A stretch of DNA of 64,000 nucleotides from Acidipropionibacterium sp. (GTDB lineage: Bacteria; Actinomycetota; Actinomycetes; Propionibacteriales; Propionibacteriaceae): assembly GCA_022647765.1 (NCBI GenBank), contig JALCLH010000001.1, positions 163,480 through 227,479 of the forward strand, given 5' to 3'. Shown one piece after another: positions 48,593 to 58,536 of the stretch. Under the pieces are notes generated by a model. The model had not been told where the DNA came from and made no database searches. It saw only the letters and a program-made list of their open reading frames with translations. Made by a program: the position numbers and the translations under genes. Within the stretch, counting starts at the first letter, position 1, and each line of letters starts with the position of its first letter.

Positions 48593-48690
48593 GCCGGGAC
48601 CGCGGCCGAGATCGCACCGAAGCCGCAACCTCGGGTGGAGGGTTTGGCCCTCGGCCGCACCTCCTGATGACGCGGCCCGCCGCCGGGTAG

Positions 48691-48696
48691 TAGCCT
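48691..48696 (+). promoter_or_regulatory. -10 box of divIVA
   Basis: TAGCCT lies 84 nt before the divIVA ATG; a leader of roughly 75-80 nt would result. I do not see a convincing -35 box. Confidence 0.4.
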
Positions 48697-48780
48697 AGGC
48701 GAAGTCTCGTGGCGGGGTGCGCCGGTTTCGGAGCTGCCCCACCACCAGTCCAGACCGTATCCAAACTGTTGGAGTGCACA

Positions 48781-49866
48781 ATGACGCTGACCCTCGACGA
48801 GGTGCGCAGGATTCGTTTTCCGATGGCACGACGCCCAGGCGAAGGGTACCGCGCGGGTGAGGTCGACGACTTCGTGGACAAGGTTGACGCCACGTTCGCC
48901 GCCATCATCGACGAGAACGATCGCCTCAAGGCCCAGCTGGGCGCCCTCAAGAGCGCCGACGGAGCCGTGGCAGGGCAGCCGGACCCCAGGCTGCATGAGG
49001 AGAACGAGCACCTCAAGGCCCAGCTCCAGGAGCTGAGGGCCCAGCAGCAGGGAGCCGGCAGCGCGGAGCTGGAGCGCTCCCGCGAGTCGTTGTCCCAGGC
49101 CGAGAGCAGGCTGCAGGCCTCCGAGCAGGAGAATGCGAGCCTCAAGGCTCAGCTCGAGGAGCTCAGCCGCTCCGCCCAGCAGTCCGGCGGCGAGGCCGCC
49201 GCCGCGGCCGAGGTGGCGCGGCTGCGCGGCGAGAACGCGCAGCTCGAGCAGCGTCTCAAGCAGGCCCAGGAGGCCGCCAGCGCGGCTTCCAGCCGTCCCG
49301 CCCCGGCCCCGCTCGCCGGGGGTCAGGTCGGCCCCGAGAAGATCGTCGTCACGACCGCCGCCGAGGCCTCCCCGGCCGTGGTCCGGATGGTCGAGCTGGC
49401 CATCGCCGATGCCGAGCGCGTGGTGCACGAGGCCGAGGAGGAGGCCCGCCGCAAGACCTCCGACGCCGAGAAGAAGGCCCACGAGCACATCGTCGACGCC
49501 CAGACCCGCGCCGAGCGGATCGAGTCGGCCGCCCGGGTCAACGCCGATCGGATGGTCTCCGAGGCCAAGCAGAACGCCCAGCAGGTCAACATCGACGCCA
49601 CCAACCGTCGCAACGATCTGTTCAGCCAGCTGGAGGGCGAGCGGGACGACCTGGCCGGCAAGATCGATCAGCTGCGGGCCTTCGAGTCCAACTACCGGCA
49701 GAATCTGGTCGGCCACCTGCGCAGCCAGGCCGAGAACATCGAGAAGGGCGTCTTCGAGCCCACCGACACCGCCACCCTGGTGCGTCCGGAGAACCGGGTC
49801 GCCCCGGGAACCTCGGCCACTCCTCGGCTGGACGCCCTCATCACGGGTCGCAGCCAGCAGAACTGA
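48781..49866 (+). CDS. divIVA: polar growth/division scaffold DivIVA (Wag31)
   Basis: A 361-residue coiled-coil protein that marks poles and septa and recruits cell-wall synthesis. The N-terminal domain MTLTLDEVRRIRFPMARRPG then GYRAGEVDDFVDKVDATFAA is the membrane-binding DivIVA domain. Four repeated blocks of the type EN-x-x-LKAQL (near residues 44, 76, 117 and 150) build a first coiled coil. After a Pro/Ala linker a second coiled coil follows with many Glu/Ala/Arg heptads (VRMVELAIADAERVVHEAEE). The ATG at 48781 gives the correct N-terminus. A strong hairpin ends the unit. Confidence 0.95.
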   Translation: MTLTLDEVRRIRFPMARRPGEGYRAGEVDDFVDKVDATFAAIIDENDRLKAQLGALKSADGAVAGQPDPRLHEENEHLKAQLQELRAQQQGAGSAELERSRESLSQAESRLQASEQENASLKAQLEELSRSAQQSGGEAAAAAEVARLRGENAQLEQRLKQAQEAASAASSRPAPAPLAGGQVGPEKIVVTTAAEASPAVVRMVELAIADAERVVHEAEEEARRKTSDAEKKAHEHIVDAQTRAERIESAARVNADRMVSEAKQNAQQVNIDATNRRNDLFSQLEGERDDLAGKIDQLRAFESNYRQNLVGHLRSQAENIEKGVFEPTDTATLVRPENRVAPGTSATPRLDALITGRSQQN

Positions 49867-49885
49867 CACCCCCGCGGGTTGACCT

Positions 49886-49925
49886 CGACGCCGGCCCCTC
49901 CTGCTCGCAGGAGGGGCCGGCGTCG
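49886..49925 (+). terminator. 18-bp stem terminator after divIVA
   Basis: A perfect 18-bp GC-rich stem (49886-49903 with 49908-49925) and a CTCG tetraloop lie 19 bp after the divIVA stop codon. No U tract follows. It marks the end of the dcw cluster. Confidence 0.8.
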
Positions 49926-50029
49926 TCGGGTGTATTGTCTGCGCACAGTTCCGGCCCGCGCGGGCCGGCGTGTGGATGCCTGAGCGGGTGCCTGCTCGTG
50001 CGGGTGCCGCAGGACGGAGAGACGAGATC

Positions 50030-50464
50030 ATGTCCCAGCAAGATGCTGAGGTCCGCGATGTTCGAATCGCGGCATCGCTGCCGGTCCGCGACGGCGACGA
50101 GCCGTGGTCCGCGGACGAGGTGGCCGAGGTGATCGGCACCCTGCAGGCCGACGCCGCCCGGATGGCGCGCAATCTCGCCGCCGCCCAGGACAATCTCGCC
50201 GATCTGATGACCGAGGGGGCCGACGGGGCCGGCAAGGATCCGGTGGATGTCGGCTCCTCCCAGTTCGAGCGGGACCAGGAGATGTCGCTGGCCCACAACG
50301 CGCAGCTGGTCTACGACCAGTCCCGGCTGGCGCTGAAGATGCTGGACGAGGGCACCTACGGGACCTGCGAGGTGTGCGGCAAGCCGATCGGCAAGGCCAG
50401 GTTGCAGGCCTTCCCCCGGGCCACCATGTGCGTGGCCTGCAAGCAGCGTGAAGAGCGCCGGTGA
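50030..50464 (+). CDS. DksA/TraR family zinc-finger protein
   Basis: A 144-residue protein with a helical N-terminal half (WSADEVAEVIGTLQADAARM) and a C4 zinc finger at the C-terminus: TCEVCGKPIGKARLQAFP followed by TMCVACKQREERR. DksA-like proteins bind RNA polymerase through its secondary channel, but actinobacterial members are diverse and this one may act differently. The ATG at 50030 follows GGAGAGA. Its stop codon overlaps the lspA GTG by 4 bp. Confidence 0.88.
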   Translation: MSQQDAEVRDVRIAASLPVRDGDEPWSADEVAEVIGTLQADAARMARNLAAAQDNLADLMTEGADGAGKDPVDVGSSQFERDQEMSLAHNAQLVYDQSRLALKMLDEGTYGTCEVCGKPIGKARLQAFPRATMCVACKQREERR

Positions 50465-51001
50465 GCGGGCTGAGTTCGGACCGGCCCGCCGCGCAGGAGT
50501 CGCCGGCGTCCCTGGAGGGCGCCCGGCTGCGCAGCTGGCGGATCGTCATGGTGCTCATCGCGGTCTGCGGGCTGGCCCTTGACCAGATCGTCAAGGCACT
50601 GGCGGCGGCCCGGCTGGATCCCTACGACCCGCCCTCCTTCCTCGGCGGGCTGCTGAAACTCCAGCTGCTGCGCAACTCGGGGGCCGCCTTCTCGATGGGC
50701 TCCTCAGCCACCGTGGTGATCAGCCTCTTCGGCCTGGCGGTGCTGGCCGTGGTGATCGGATACATCGCCCCGCGGGCCCGGCACCGGTGGACCCTGGTGG
50801 CCTGCGGGATGGTGCTGGCCGGGATCAGCGGCAATCTCACCGACCGGCTGTTCCGCGCCCCCGGACCGCTGCGCGGGGAGGTGGTGGACATGTTCGCGCT
50901 GCCTCACTTCGCGGTCTTCAACGTCGCAGACATGTTCATCACCGGCGCCGCGGTGCTCGGTCGTGGCGATGATGCTGTTCGGCAACCGGGAGGGCCGGTG
51001 A
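50461..51001 (+). CDS. lspA: lipoprotein signal peptidase LspA, frameshift near 50959
   Basis: An aspartic protease of the inner membrane that removes signal peptides from prolipoproteins. Spans begin at IVMVLIAVCGLALDQIVKAL; the conserved LLRNSGAAFSMGS and the catalytic Asp regions GNLTDRLFRAPGP and FNVADMFITGAAVL are present. One extra G near 50959 breaks the frame in the last span; removal gives 179 residues ending [10 protein letters not shown]. It overlaps the zinc-finger gene and the pseudouridine synthase gene by 4 bp each. Confidence 0.92.
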
Positions 51002-51929
51002 GCGTGCTGCTGGTCCCCGAGGGGCTGGACGGCGCGCGGCTGGACGCGGCCGCCGCCCGGATGACCGGCGTCTCGCGGTCGCGGATCGGTGAGCTCATCG
51101 ACCAGGGCAAGGTGCTCCTGGAGGGCCGGCCGGTCGGCCGGGCCTGCCGACCAGGGTGGCCGCCGGCCAGATGCTCGAGGTGGATCTGTCGGTGCCCCGG
51201 CCGGGGGCCTCGGTGACCCCGAAGCTGGTCGAGGGGATGGGCATCCTGCACGACGACTCCGACATCATCGTCGTCGACAAGCCCGCCGGGGTCGCCGCCC
51301 ACCCCTCCCTGGGCTGGGACGGGCCGAGTGTCGTCGAGCACCTGGCCGCGGCCGGATTCGCGATCTCCACCAGCGGCGCCGCCGAGCGCCGGGGGATCGT
51401 CCAGCGGCTGGACGTCGGCACCTCCGGGGTGATGGTGGTCGCCAAGAGCGAACGCGCCTACACCCTGCTCAAGCGCGCCTTCCGGGACCGCACCGTCGAC
51501 AAGGTCTACCTGGCCCTGGTGCAGGGCCACCCGGACCCCTTCGACGGGGTGATCGACGCTCCGATCGGGCGCCATCCCGGCCACGACTGGAAGATGGCGA
51601 TCGTCGACGGCGGCCGGCACTCGGTGACTCACTACGAGACGGTCGAGGCCTTCCGGTCGACCACCCTGCTCAAGGTGCACCTGGAGACCGGACGCACCCA
51701 CCAGATCCGGGTGCACATGGCCGCCATCCACCATCCCTGCTGCGGGGATCCGCTCTACGGCTGCGATCCGGTGCTGGCCGCCGAGCTGGGGCTGGAGAGG
51801 CAGTGGCTGCATGCCAAGGAGCTGTCCTTCACCCACCCGGGGACGGGGGAGTGGGTCACCTATGCCAGCCCGCTCCCCGAGGACCTGCGTCACGCCCTCG
51901 ATGTGGTGAGGCGGCGCGACGAGTTCTGA
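50998..51929 (+). CDS. RluA/RluD family pseudouridine synthase, frameshift near 51140
   Basis: The enzyme isomerises uridines in 23S rRNA. An S4-like N-terminal part ([38 protein letters not shown]) is followed by a lost base near 51140 and then the catalytic domain: [35 protein letters not shown] with the catalytic Asp of RLD, and [18 protein letters not shown]. Restoring one base gives 310 residues. The GTG at 50998 overlaps the lspA stop codon. This lspA-synthase pair is common in actinobacteria. Confidence 0.9.
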
Positions 51930-52037
51930 CCCCGTCGAGCAGTGAACCTTGGTGCACGGCATCCGCGGCGTCGCGAACGATGGTGCACGCGCGGCCCGAA
52001 CCCGCCGTCGAAGTTCCTGACCGGGTCCGTGCCCCTG

Positions 52038-52043
52038 TACAGT
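52038..52043 (+). promoter_or_regulatory. -10 box of pyk (leaderless)
   Basis: TACAGT ends 7 nt before the GTG at 52051; the next ATG in frame is too far into the conserved sequence. Confidence 0.6.
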
Positions 52044-52050
52044 CGGTGTC

Positions 52051-53479
52051 GTGCGTAGAGCTAAAATAGTGAACACCCTCGGGCCTGCAGTTGACAGCCA
52101 CGACGGGATCAAGGAACTGATCGAGGCCGGCATGAACGTGGCCCGCCTCAACATGAGCCACGGAGACTACGAGGAGCACCAGCATCGCCTCGACCTGGTG
52201 CGTTCGGTGAGCGCGGAGCTCGGCGTCAACGTCGCCGCGCTGGGCGACCTGCAGGGGCCGAAGATCCGGACCGGGGTCTTCGAGAAGGCCGAGGGACAGT
52301 CCAACGGCAAGATCGTGCTGAAGCTCGGTGACAAGTTCACCATCACCACCGATGACATCGTCGGCAATCAGGAGCGCGTCTCCACCACATTCAAGGGCCT
52401 GCCCGGCGACTGCCACCCGGGCGACATCATCCTCATCGACGACGGCAACGTCTCCCTCAAGGTCGTGTCGGTCACCGACACCGACGTCAACACCGAGTGC
52501 ATCGTCCCCGGCGCCGTCTCCGACCACAAGGGCATCAACCTTCCCGGCGTGGCGGTCTCGCTGCCGGCCATGACCGAGAAGGACGAGGAGAACCTGCGCT
52601 GGGCGCTCGGCGTCGGCATCGACCTCATCGCCCTGTCCTTCGTGCGGCACGGCTCCGACATCGACCGCGTCCACCAGATCATGGACGAGGAGGGCCGTCG
52701 GGTCCCCGTCATCGCCAAGCTGGAGAAGCCGCAGGCGATCGACAACCTCGACTCCATCATCGACAACTTCGACGCCGTGATGGTCGCCCGCGGCGACATG
52801 GCCGTCGAGTGTCCTCTCGAAGAGGTCCCGCTGATCCAGAAGACCATCATCGAGAAGGCCCGTCTCCAGGCCAAGCCGGTGATCGTCGCCACCCAGATGC
52901 TCGAGTCGATGATCCACGCTCCGCGCCCGACCCGCGCCGAGGCCGCCGATGTCGCCAACGCCATTCTGGACGGCGCCTGACGGCGTGATGACCTCCGCCG
53001 AGACCTCGGTCGGCGACTACCCCGGTGAGACCGTGCGCACCATGGCCCGCATCGTGGAGTCCACCGAGGCTCACGGTCTCGACAAGATCGCCCCGATCGA
53101 CTGGGATCCGCACACCACCTCCGGCATCATCTCGAAGGCGGCCGCCGAGATCGCCACCGCCGCCGAGGCCAAGTTCATCGTCGCCTTCTCCAAGTCCGGC
53201 GACACCGCGAAGCGGATCTCCCGTCTGCGTCCGGCCACCCCGATGCTGGTCTTCACCTCCGACGAGGTCACCACCAAGACGCTGGCCTGGACCTGGGGCG
53301 CCAACACCATCGTGACCCCGACCTTCACCAGCGCCGAGGACCTCTACGAGTGGGTGAACGACTACATCCGCGACAAGGGCCTGGCCGAGGTCGGCGAGCG
53401 CATGGTGGTCGTCTCCGGCTCCCCGATGGGCATCGCCGGCAAGACCAACGACATCCGCGTGCTGCGGATCAAGAAGTGA
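52051..53479 (+). CDS. pyk: pyruvate kinase, frameshift near 52978
   Basis: The enzyme converts phosphoenolpyruvate and ADP to pyruvate and ATP in glycolysis. The N-terminal barrel has [94 protein letters not shown] and [19 protein letters not shown]. One extra T near 52978 (after ILDGA) creates a TGA and shifts the frame; [15 protein letters not shown] and the C-terminal domain continue downstream. Repair gives 475 residues. The gene has its own leaderless promoter and ends before a strong terminator. Confidence 0.94.
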
Positions 53480-53517
53480 ACTGATCCTCGCGAGTCCGAT
53501 GGGCTTGTGAGAAGAAC

Positions 53518-53552
53518 GCGGGCGGTCACCACATCATGTGGTGACCGCCCGC
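53518..53552. terminator. 16-bp stem, bidirectional terminator
   Basis: A perfect 16-bp stem with a 3-nt loop lies 38 bp after pyk and 5 bp from the 3' end of the opposing tRNA-Leu gene, so it can serve both. Confidence 0.8.
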
Positions 53553-53557
53553 TGCGG

Positions 53558-53640
53558 TGCCCGAGAGGGGAGTCGAACCCCTACGTCCTTGCGGACAGCG
53601 CATTTTGAGTGCGCCGCGTCTGCCATTCCGCCACTCGGGC
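53558..53640 (-). tRNA. tRNA-Leu (anticodon CAA)
   Basis: Reading the minus strand, GCCCGAG (53640-53634) pairs with CTCGGGC (53565-53559). The anticodon loop is CTCAAAA with anticodon CAA, reading UUG codons, in the stem GCGCA/TGCGC. A long variable arm (GTCCGCAAGGAC region) marks a type II tRNA, and GGTTCGACTCC is the T loop. The CCA end is not encoded. The gene length of 83 nt fits tRNA-Leu. Confidence 0.95.
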
Positions 53641-53734
53641 CGCACCGGTCATTCTGTCACAACCGCGCCTGCCCGGCACATTCTCATTCCCGTCTCAGGA
53701 TCGTCCAGTTGTGCGCCGAGTAGGCCATTCGCTG

Positions 53735-53740
53735 TATGAT
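53735..53740 (+). promoter_or_regulatory. -10 box of pdtaR
   Basis: TATGAT lies about 45 nt before the proposed GTG start, leaving a short leader with an AAGGA ribosome-binding site. Confidence 0.5.
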
Positions 53741-53785
53741 GGGCGGGCAAATGTGTCAGCGTCCGAGATGCAAGGAAGCACCACC

Positions 53786-54445
53786 GTGGGTAAGAATGCG
53801 AGTTTCGATCAAGAGGATGCCGGCAGTGGTGCGTCGTCCGACTCCACCAGTCGTCCCCGGGTGGTGGTGGCCGAGGACGAGGCGCTGATCCGCCTGGACC
53901 TCACCGAACTGCTCGAGGAGCACGGCTACGAGGTGGTCGGCCAGGCCAGCGACGGCGAGGAGGCCGTCGCGCTGGCGACCGAGCTCGAGCCGGATCTGGT
54001 CGTGATGGATGTCAAGATGCCGAAGATGGATGGCATCACGGCCGCCGACAAGATCGCGGAGGACCGGATCTGCGCGGTCGTCATGCTCACCGCCTTCAGT
54101 CAGCGGGACCTCATCGAGCGGGCCAAGGAGGCCGGCGCGATGGCCTACGTCGTCAAGCCCTTCGACGCCTCGGACGTCGTTCCGGCGATCGAGATCGCGC
54201 TGGCCCGGTTCGCCGAGATCCGCGCCGTCGAGGACGAGGTGAGCGACCTCGAGGAGCGTCTCGAGTCGCGCAAGATCGTCGACCACGCCAAGGGCATCCT
54301 GCAGAGCAGCCTGGGGCTGTCCGAGCCGGAGGCCTTCCGTTGGATCCAGAAGACCGCGATGGACCTGCGCAAGCCGATGCGCGAGGTGGCCCAGGGAGTC
54401 ATCGCGCACGACGGCGGGCGCGATCGCTCCGCCGGCGACCTCTGA
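53786..54445 (+). CDS. pdtaR: ANTAR-domain response regulator (PdtaR type)
   Basis: A 219-residue response regulator whose output domain binds RNA. The receiver domain has VVVAEDEALIRLDLTELLEE, the phospho-acceptor Asp in LVVMDVKMPKMDGITAADKI, MLTAFSQRDLIERAKEAGAM and AYVVKPF. The C-terminal ANTAR domain reads RKIVDHAKGILQSSLGLSEP then EAFRWIQKTAMDLRKPMREV. It closely follows the layout of M. tuberculosis Rv1626, which works with the kinase PdtaS, and polA and rpsA follow as there. GTG 53786 has the ribosome-binding site; ATG 53768 is an alternative start. Confidence 0.93.
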   Translation: MGKNASFDQEDAGSGASSDSTSRPRVVVAEDEALIRLDLTELLEEHGYEVVGQASDGEEAVALATELEPDLVVMDVKMPKMDGITAADKIAEDRICAVVMLTAFSQRDLIERAKEAGAMAYVVKPFDASDVVPAIEIALARFAEIRAVEDEVSDLEERLESRKIVDHAKGILQSSLGLSEPEAFRWIQKTAMDLRKPMREVAQGVIAHDGGRDRSAGDL

Positions 54446-54486
54446 GTCAGGGTCTCAGGGCCTGTGCGGGCCGTGGGGCCTGCCTC

Positions 54487-54906
54487 TCACCTGTCGACGA
54501 TCTGGCAGGTGACCCGGCCGGTGGCGCACAGCCTGCCCTCGTCGTCGTGAATGCTCACCTCGTGGGTGGTGGTGTGCCGCCCCAGATGCATCGCGATCGC
54601 CGTGGCGGTCATGGTGTCGCCGTGCGGAGCCCTCAGATGGGACACATTGAGCTCGGTGCCGACCGCCCACTTGTCCATCTGGCGCCCGTGCGCCATCGCG
54701 GCCAGCGATCCGGCGGTCTCCACCAGAACCCCGGAGGCGCCGCCGTGCCACAGCCCGGTCGGCTGGGTGTTGCCGTGCAGCGGGGCGCTCACCACGCAGC
54801 GCTGGGGGGAGATCTCGTGCACCTTCACCCCCAGTTTGTCGTCCAGCGGGCTCACCAGCTCGCTGAGCCAGTCGGGAAGTTCTTCACCGGGTATCTCATA
54901 GCTCAT
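54487..54906 (-). CDS. PaaI-type hotdog thioesterase
   Basis: A 139-residue thioesterase of the PaaI/YdiI family that hydrolyses acyl-CoA (often aryl-CoA) substrates. It shows the catalytic region GNTQPTGLWHGGASGVLVET with the Asp/Glu replaced pattern of the family, SLAAMAHGRQ, VGTELNVSHLRAPHGDTMTA and LGRHTTTHEVSIHDDEGRL. It converges with pdtaR (41 bp between ends) and diverges from cobF. The substrate is unknown. Confidence 0.87.
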   Translation of the reverse strand: MSYEIPGEELPDWLSELVSPLDDKLGVKVHEISPQRCVVSAPLHGNTQPTGLWHGGASGVLVETAGSLAAMAHGRQMDKWAVGTELNVSHLRAPHGDTMTATAIAMHLGRHTTTHEVSIHDDEGRLCATGRVTCQIVDR

Positions 54907-55006
54907 GGGGCCAACCTTGGCACGCTGGGTGCGGCGGCGCATCTCGGGATCGAACACTGAAAGACACACGGGACAACGCGGAAGACACCGCAGGAGGGGA
55001 GCCGGA

Positions 55007-55781
55007 ATGGCGCGGGAACTGGTACTCATCGGCATCGGCGCGGGGAACACGGACTGGGTCAGCCTGGCCGCCGTCAAGGCGATCCAGGAGCTCGACGTGC
55101 TCTTCGTGGTGATCAAGGAGAAGGAGCTCGACGAGTTCGTCGAGGTGCGCCGCCGGATCGTCGCCGAGCATCGCGAGCGCCCGCTGCGCACCGTCGGAGC
55201 TGCACGATCCGCCCCGGCCCTGGCGCAGCACCCCCGACTACCGGGCGGCGGTTCGCACCTGGCGGGAGCAGCGGCTGCGCCAGTGGGGGGACGCCGTCGC
55301 CGCCGAGCTGGGCGAGGGCCAGACCGGCGGGTTCCTGGTGTGGGGGGACCCGTCCCTCTATGAGAGCACCCTGGCCATTGTGAAGGAGCTGGTGGCCAAG
55401 GAACTGGTGGCGGCGTCCCCGACCGAGATCTCGGTGCGCGTGATTCCGGGCATCAGCAGCGTGCTGGCGCTCGCCGCGGCGCACCAGATCCCGCTCAACC
55501 GCCAGGGCCGGGCGGTCGTCATCGAACCGGCGCGGTTGCTGGCCGCCGGGATGCCCGAGGGCACCGACGACGTCGTCGCCATGCTCGACGGCCACCAGAC
55601 CTTCGCCTCGATCGACCCGGAGGGTCTGGACATCTACTGGGGCGCCTATCTGGGAAGTCCCGACCAGATCCTCATCCACGGCGATCTCGCCACCGTCCGT
55701 GAGGAGATCCTGAAGGTACGGGCGGAGGCGGTCGAGCGCAAGGGCTGGATCTTCGACACCTACCTCATTCGGCGGCGCTGA
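55007..55781 (+). CDS. cobF: precorrin-6A synthase (deacetylating), frameshift near 55196
   Basis: A tetrapyrrole methyltransferase of the aerobic cobalamin route. The N-terminus ARELVLIGIGAGNTDWVSLA and the cofactor loop GGFLVWGDPSLYESTLAIVK are characteristic, followed by VRVIPGISSVLALAAAHQIP, NRQGRAVVIEPARLL and WGAYLGSPDQILIHGDL. One extra G near 55196 breaks the frame between RPLRTV and ELHDPPRPWR; repair gives 257 residues. RBS AGGAGGGGA precedes the ATG. No other cobalamin gene is adjacent, as for many actinobacterial cobF copies. Confidence 0.88.
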
Positions 55782-55838
55782 ATTGTCCCCTCTCGGGCGA
55801 CGCTGAACTGTTCCCTCAGAACTGTCCCCGCCTCCCGC

Positions 55839-55844
55839 TAGAGT
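55839..55844 (+). promoter_or_regulatory. -10 box of polA (leaderless)
   Basis: TAGAGT ends 7 nt before the polA ATG. Three related words (CTGAAYTGTYCCC type) stand upstream at 55777-55830. Confidence 0.6.
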
Positions 55845-55851
55845 CGAAGCC

Positions 55852-58536
55852 ATGAGCAAGACCTCCCGCCCGACCCTGCTGATTCTCGACGGCCACTCGA
55901 TGGCTTTCCGGGCGTTCTTCGCCCTGCCGGTGGACAACTTCGCCACCAGCACCGGCCAGCACACCAATGCCGTCTACGGGTTCGTCTCGATGCTCATCAA
56001 CTTGCTGCGCGATGAGCAGCCGAGCCATGTCGCGGTGGCCTTCGACCTGGCCGGAGGCACCTTCCGCACCGAGCAGTACGGCGAGTACAAGGGTGGGCGC
56101 GCCCCCATCCCGCCGGAGTTCCCGGGTCAGATCGACCTCATCAAGGAGGTCCTGGACGCCCTCAACATCGTCCACCTGGAGAAGCCCGACTACGAGGCCG
56201 ACGACATCCTGGCCACCATGTCGACCAGGGCCACCCGCAAGGGAATGCGCACCCTCGTCGTCTCCGGGGATCGCGACGCCATCCAGCTGGTCAACGACGA
56301 CGTCACCCTGCTCTACCCCCGCAAGGGGGTCTCCGACCTGCTGCGGCTGGACCCGCAGGCCGTCGAGGAGAAATACCTGGTGCCGCCGGCGAGCTATCCG
56401 GAGCTGGCGGCACTGGTGGGGGAGAGCGCAGACAATCTGCCCGGGGTGCCCGGGGTGGGGCCGAAGACCGCGGCGAAGTGGCTGAAGAGCTACGACGGAC
56501 TGGAGAATCTCATCCGCGAGGCCGATTCGGTCAAGGGCAAGGCCGGGCAGTCGTTGCGCGACCATCTGGAGGATGTCCAGCGCAACCGTCGCCTCAACGC
56601 CCTGGTGCTCGATCTGGATCTGGACGCCGACATCGACGACCTGGCGCACCGGCCCTGGAACCCGGAGGCCACCAGGACCCTCTTCGAGTCCCTGGAGTTC
56701 CGCAACCTGTGGGACCGGGTGCAGGCTCTGGAGGGCGGCGAGGAGGAGCCGGCCGAGGCCGCCGGCATCCAGATCGACGGCAAGACGCTGACCGCCGGAG
56801 GCCTGGCCGGCTGGCTCGCGGAGCACGCCGGGCAGCGGATCGGCCTGGAGGTGACCGGGTCGTGGTCACAGGGCACCGGGGACGCCACCGGCCTGGCACT
56901 GGGCTGCCAGGACGGCTCGGCGCTGTGGCTGGATCCGGCAGAGCTCGGCCCCGCCGACGACCGGGAGCTCGCGTCCTGGCTCGCCTGATGCGGCGTCTGA
57001 CAAGGCCATTCATTCGGGCAAGGGGCCGATCGAGGCGCTGCTGGCGCGGGGCTGGCAGGTGGCCGGGGTGTCCTGCGACACCGAGCTGGCGGCGTACCTG
57101 CTGCGTCCCGACCGGCGCTCCTATCCCCTCGACGAGCTGGTGAGCCACCACCTGGGCGTGCAGCTGAACGCCGAGGAGCAGGAGTCCGACCAGGGCATGC
57201 TCGACTTCGGCGAGAGCGACGCCGCCCGGGCCCAGTCGGCGATGACCAGGGCGGTGGCGGTGGTCCGGCTGGCCCGCGAGATGGAGGCCGGGCTCGACCA
57301 GCGCGGGGAGGTCGGCCTGCTGCACGACCTGGAGATGCCGGTCCAGACCGCCCTGGTGAGGATGGAGCGGGCCGGCATCGCGGTGGACACCGATGTTCTG
57401 GAGGGCCTGCGGTCCGATTTCGACACCCGGGTGCTGGACGCCCAGCAGGAGGCCTGGCGGGTGATCGGCCACGAGGTCAACCTGGGTTCCCCGAAGCAGT
57501 TGCAGGCGGTGCTCTTCGACGAGCTGGAGATGCCGAAGACGCGGCGCACCAAGTCCGGATACACCACCGACGCCGACGCCCTGGCCGGACTCTTCGAGAA
57601 GACCGGGCACCCCTTCCTGGAGCATCTGCTGGAGCACCGGGACGCCATCCGGCTGCGACAGACGGTCGACGGACTGCTCAAGAGCGTCTCCGACGACGGC
57701 CGCATCCACACCACCTACCAGCAGACGGTCGCCGCCACCGGCCGGCTCTCCAGCACCGACCCGAACCTGCAGAACATCCCGATGCGCACCGACGAGGGAC
57801 GCCGGATCCGCGAGGGGTTCGTGGTCGGCGGGGGCTACCAGACCCTGATGAGCGCCGACTACTCGCAGATCGAGATGCGCATCATGGCCCACGTCTCCGG
57901 GGACGCCGCGCTGGTGGACGCCTTCCGGTCCGGTCTGGACGTGCACACCGTCACCGCCTCCCACGTCTTCGGCGTCGAGCCGGCCGCGGTGAGCGTGGCC
58001 CAGCGCTCCCGGATCAAGGCGATGAACTACGGCCTGGCCTACGGGCTGAGCGCCTTCGGGCTGTCCCAGCAGCTGCACATCGGGGTCCCCGAGGCCCGCG
58101 ATCTGATGGACGACTACTTCGACCGGTTCGGGAAGGTGCACGACTACCTCACCGCGGTGGTCGACCAGGCCCGCAAGGACGGCTACACCTCGACCCTGAT
58201 GGGCCGGCGGCGCTACCTGCCCGACCTCACCTCGACCAGCCGGCAGCGCCGCGAGATGGCCGAGCGGGCCGCCCTCAATGCGCCGATCCAGGGGTCGGCG
58301 GCCGATCTCATCAAGCTGGCGATGCTCGCCACCGACAAGGGGCTGGCGGCCAGGAAGCTCTCATCCAGAGTGCTGCTGCAGGTCCACGACGAGCTGATCC
58401 TCGAGGTGGCCCCCGGTGAGGAGGAGGTCGTCCGCGAGGTGGTCACCGACGCGATGGGTCACGCGATGGACCTCTCGGTGCCGCTCACCGTCTCCATCGG
58501 CAGTGGGGCAGCTCCTGGTTCGAGGCTGCTCACTGA
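55852..58536 (+). CDS. polA: DNA polymerase I, frameshifts near 56986 and 58507
   Basis: The enzyme fills gaps and removes RNA primers. The 5'-3' exonuclease domain (about residues 1-300) has LLILDGHSMAFRAFFALPVD, YKGGRAPIPPEFPGQIDLIK, YEADDILATMSTRATRKGM and GVPGVGPKTAAKWLKSYDG. The middle domain lacks obvious 3'-5' exonuclease carboxylates, usual for actinobacteria. The polymerase domain has TGRLSSTDPNLQNIPMRTDE, SADYSQIEMRIMAHVSGD, KAMNYGLAYGLSAFGLSQQL and LLQVHDELILEVAPGE. An extra T near 56986 creates a TGA; one base is missing near 58507, restoring the end SSWFEAAH. Net length 894 residues. Confidence 0.94.

Noticed and set aside
52970..57000. Programmed frameshifting in pyk and polA, both broken at GCC-T-GA
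   Set aside because: The contexts lack a slippery heptamer or stimulatory structure, and similar indels occur in twelve other genes; sequence error is simpler.
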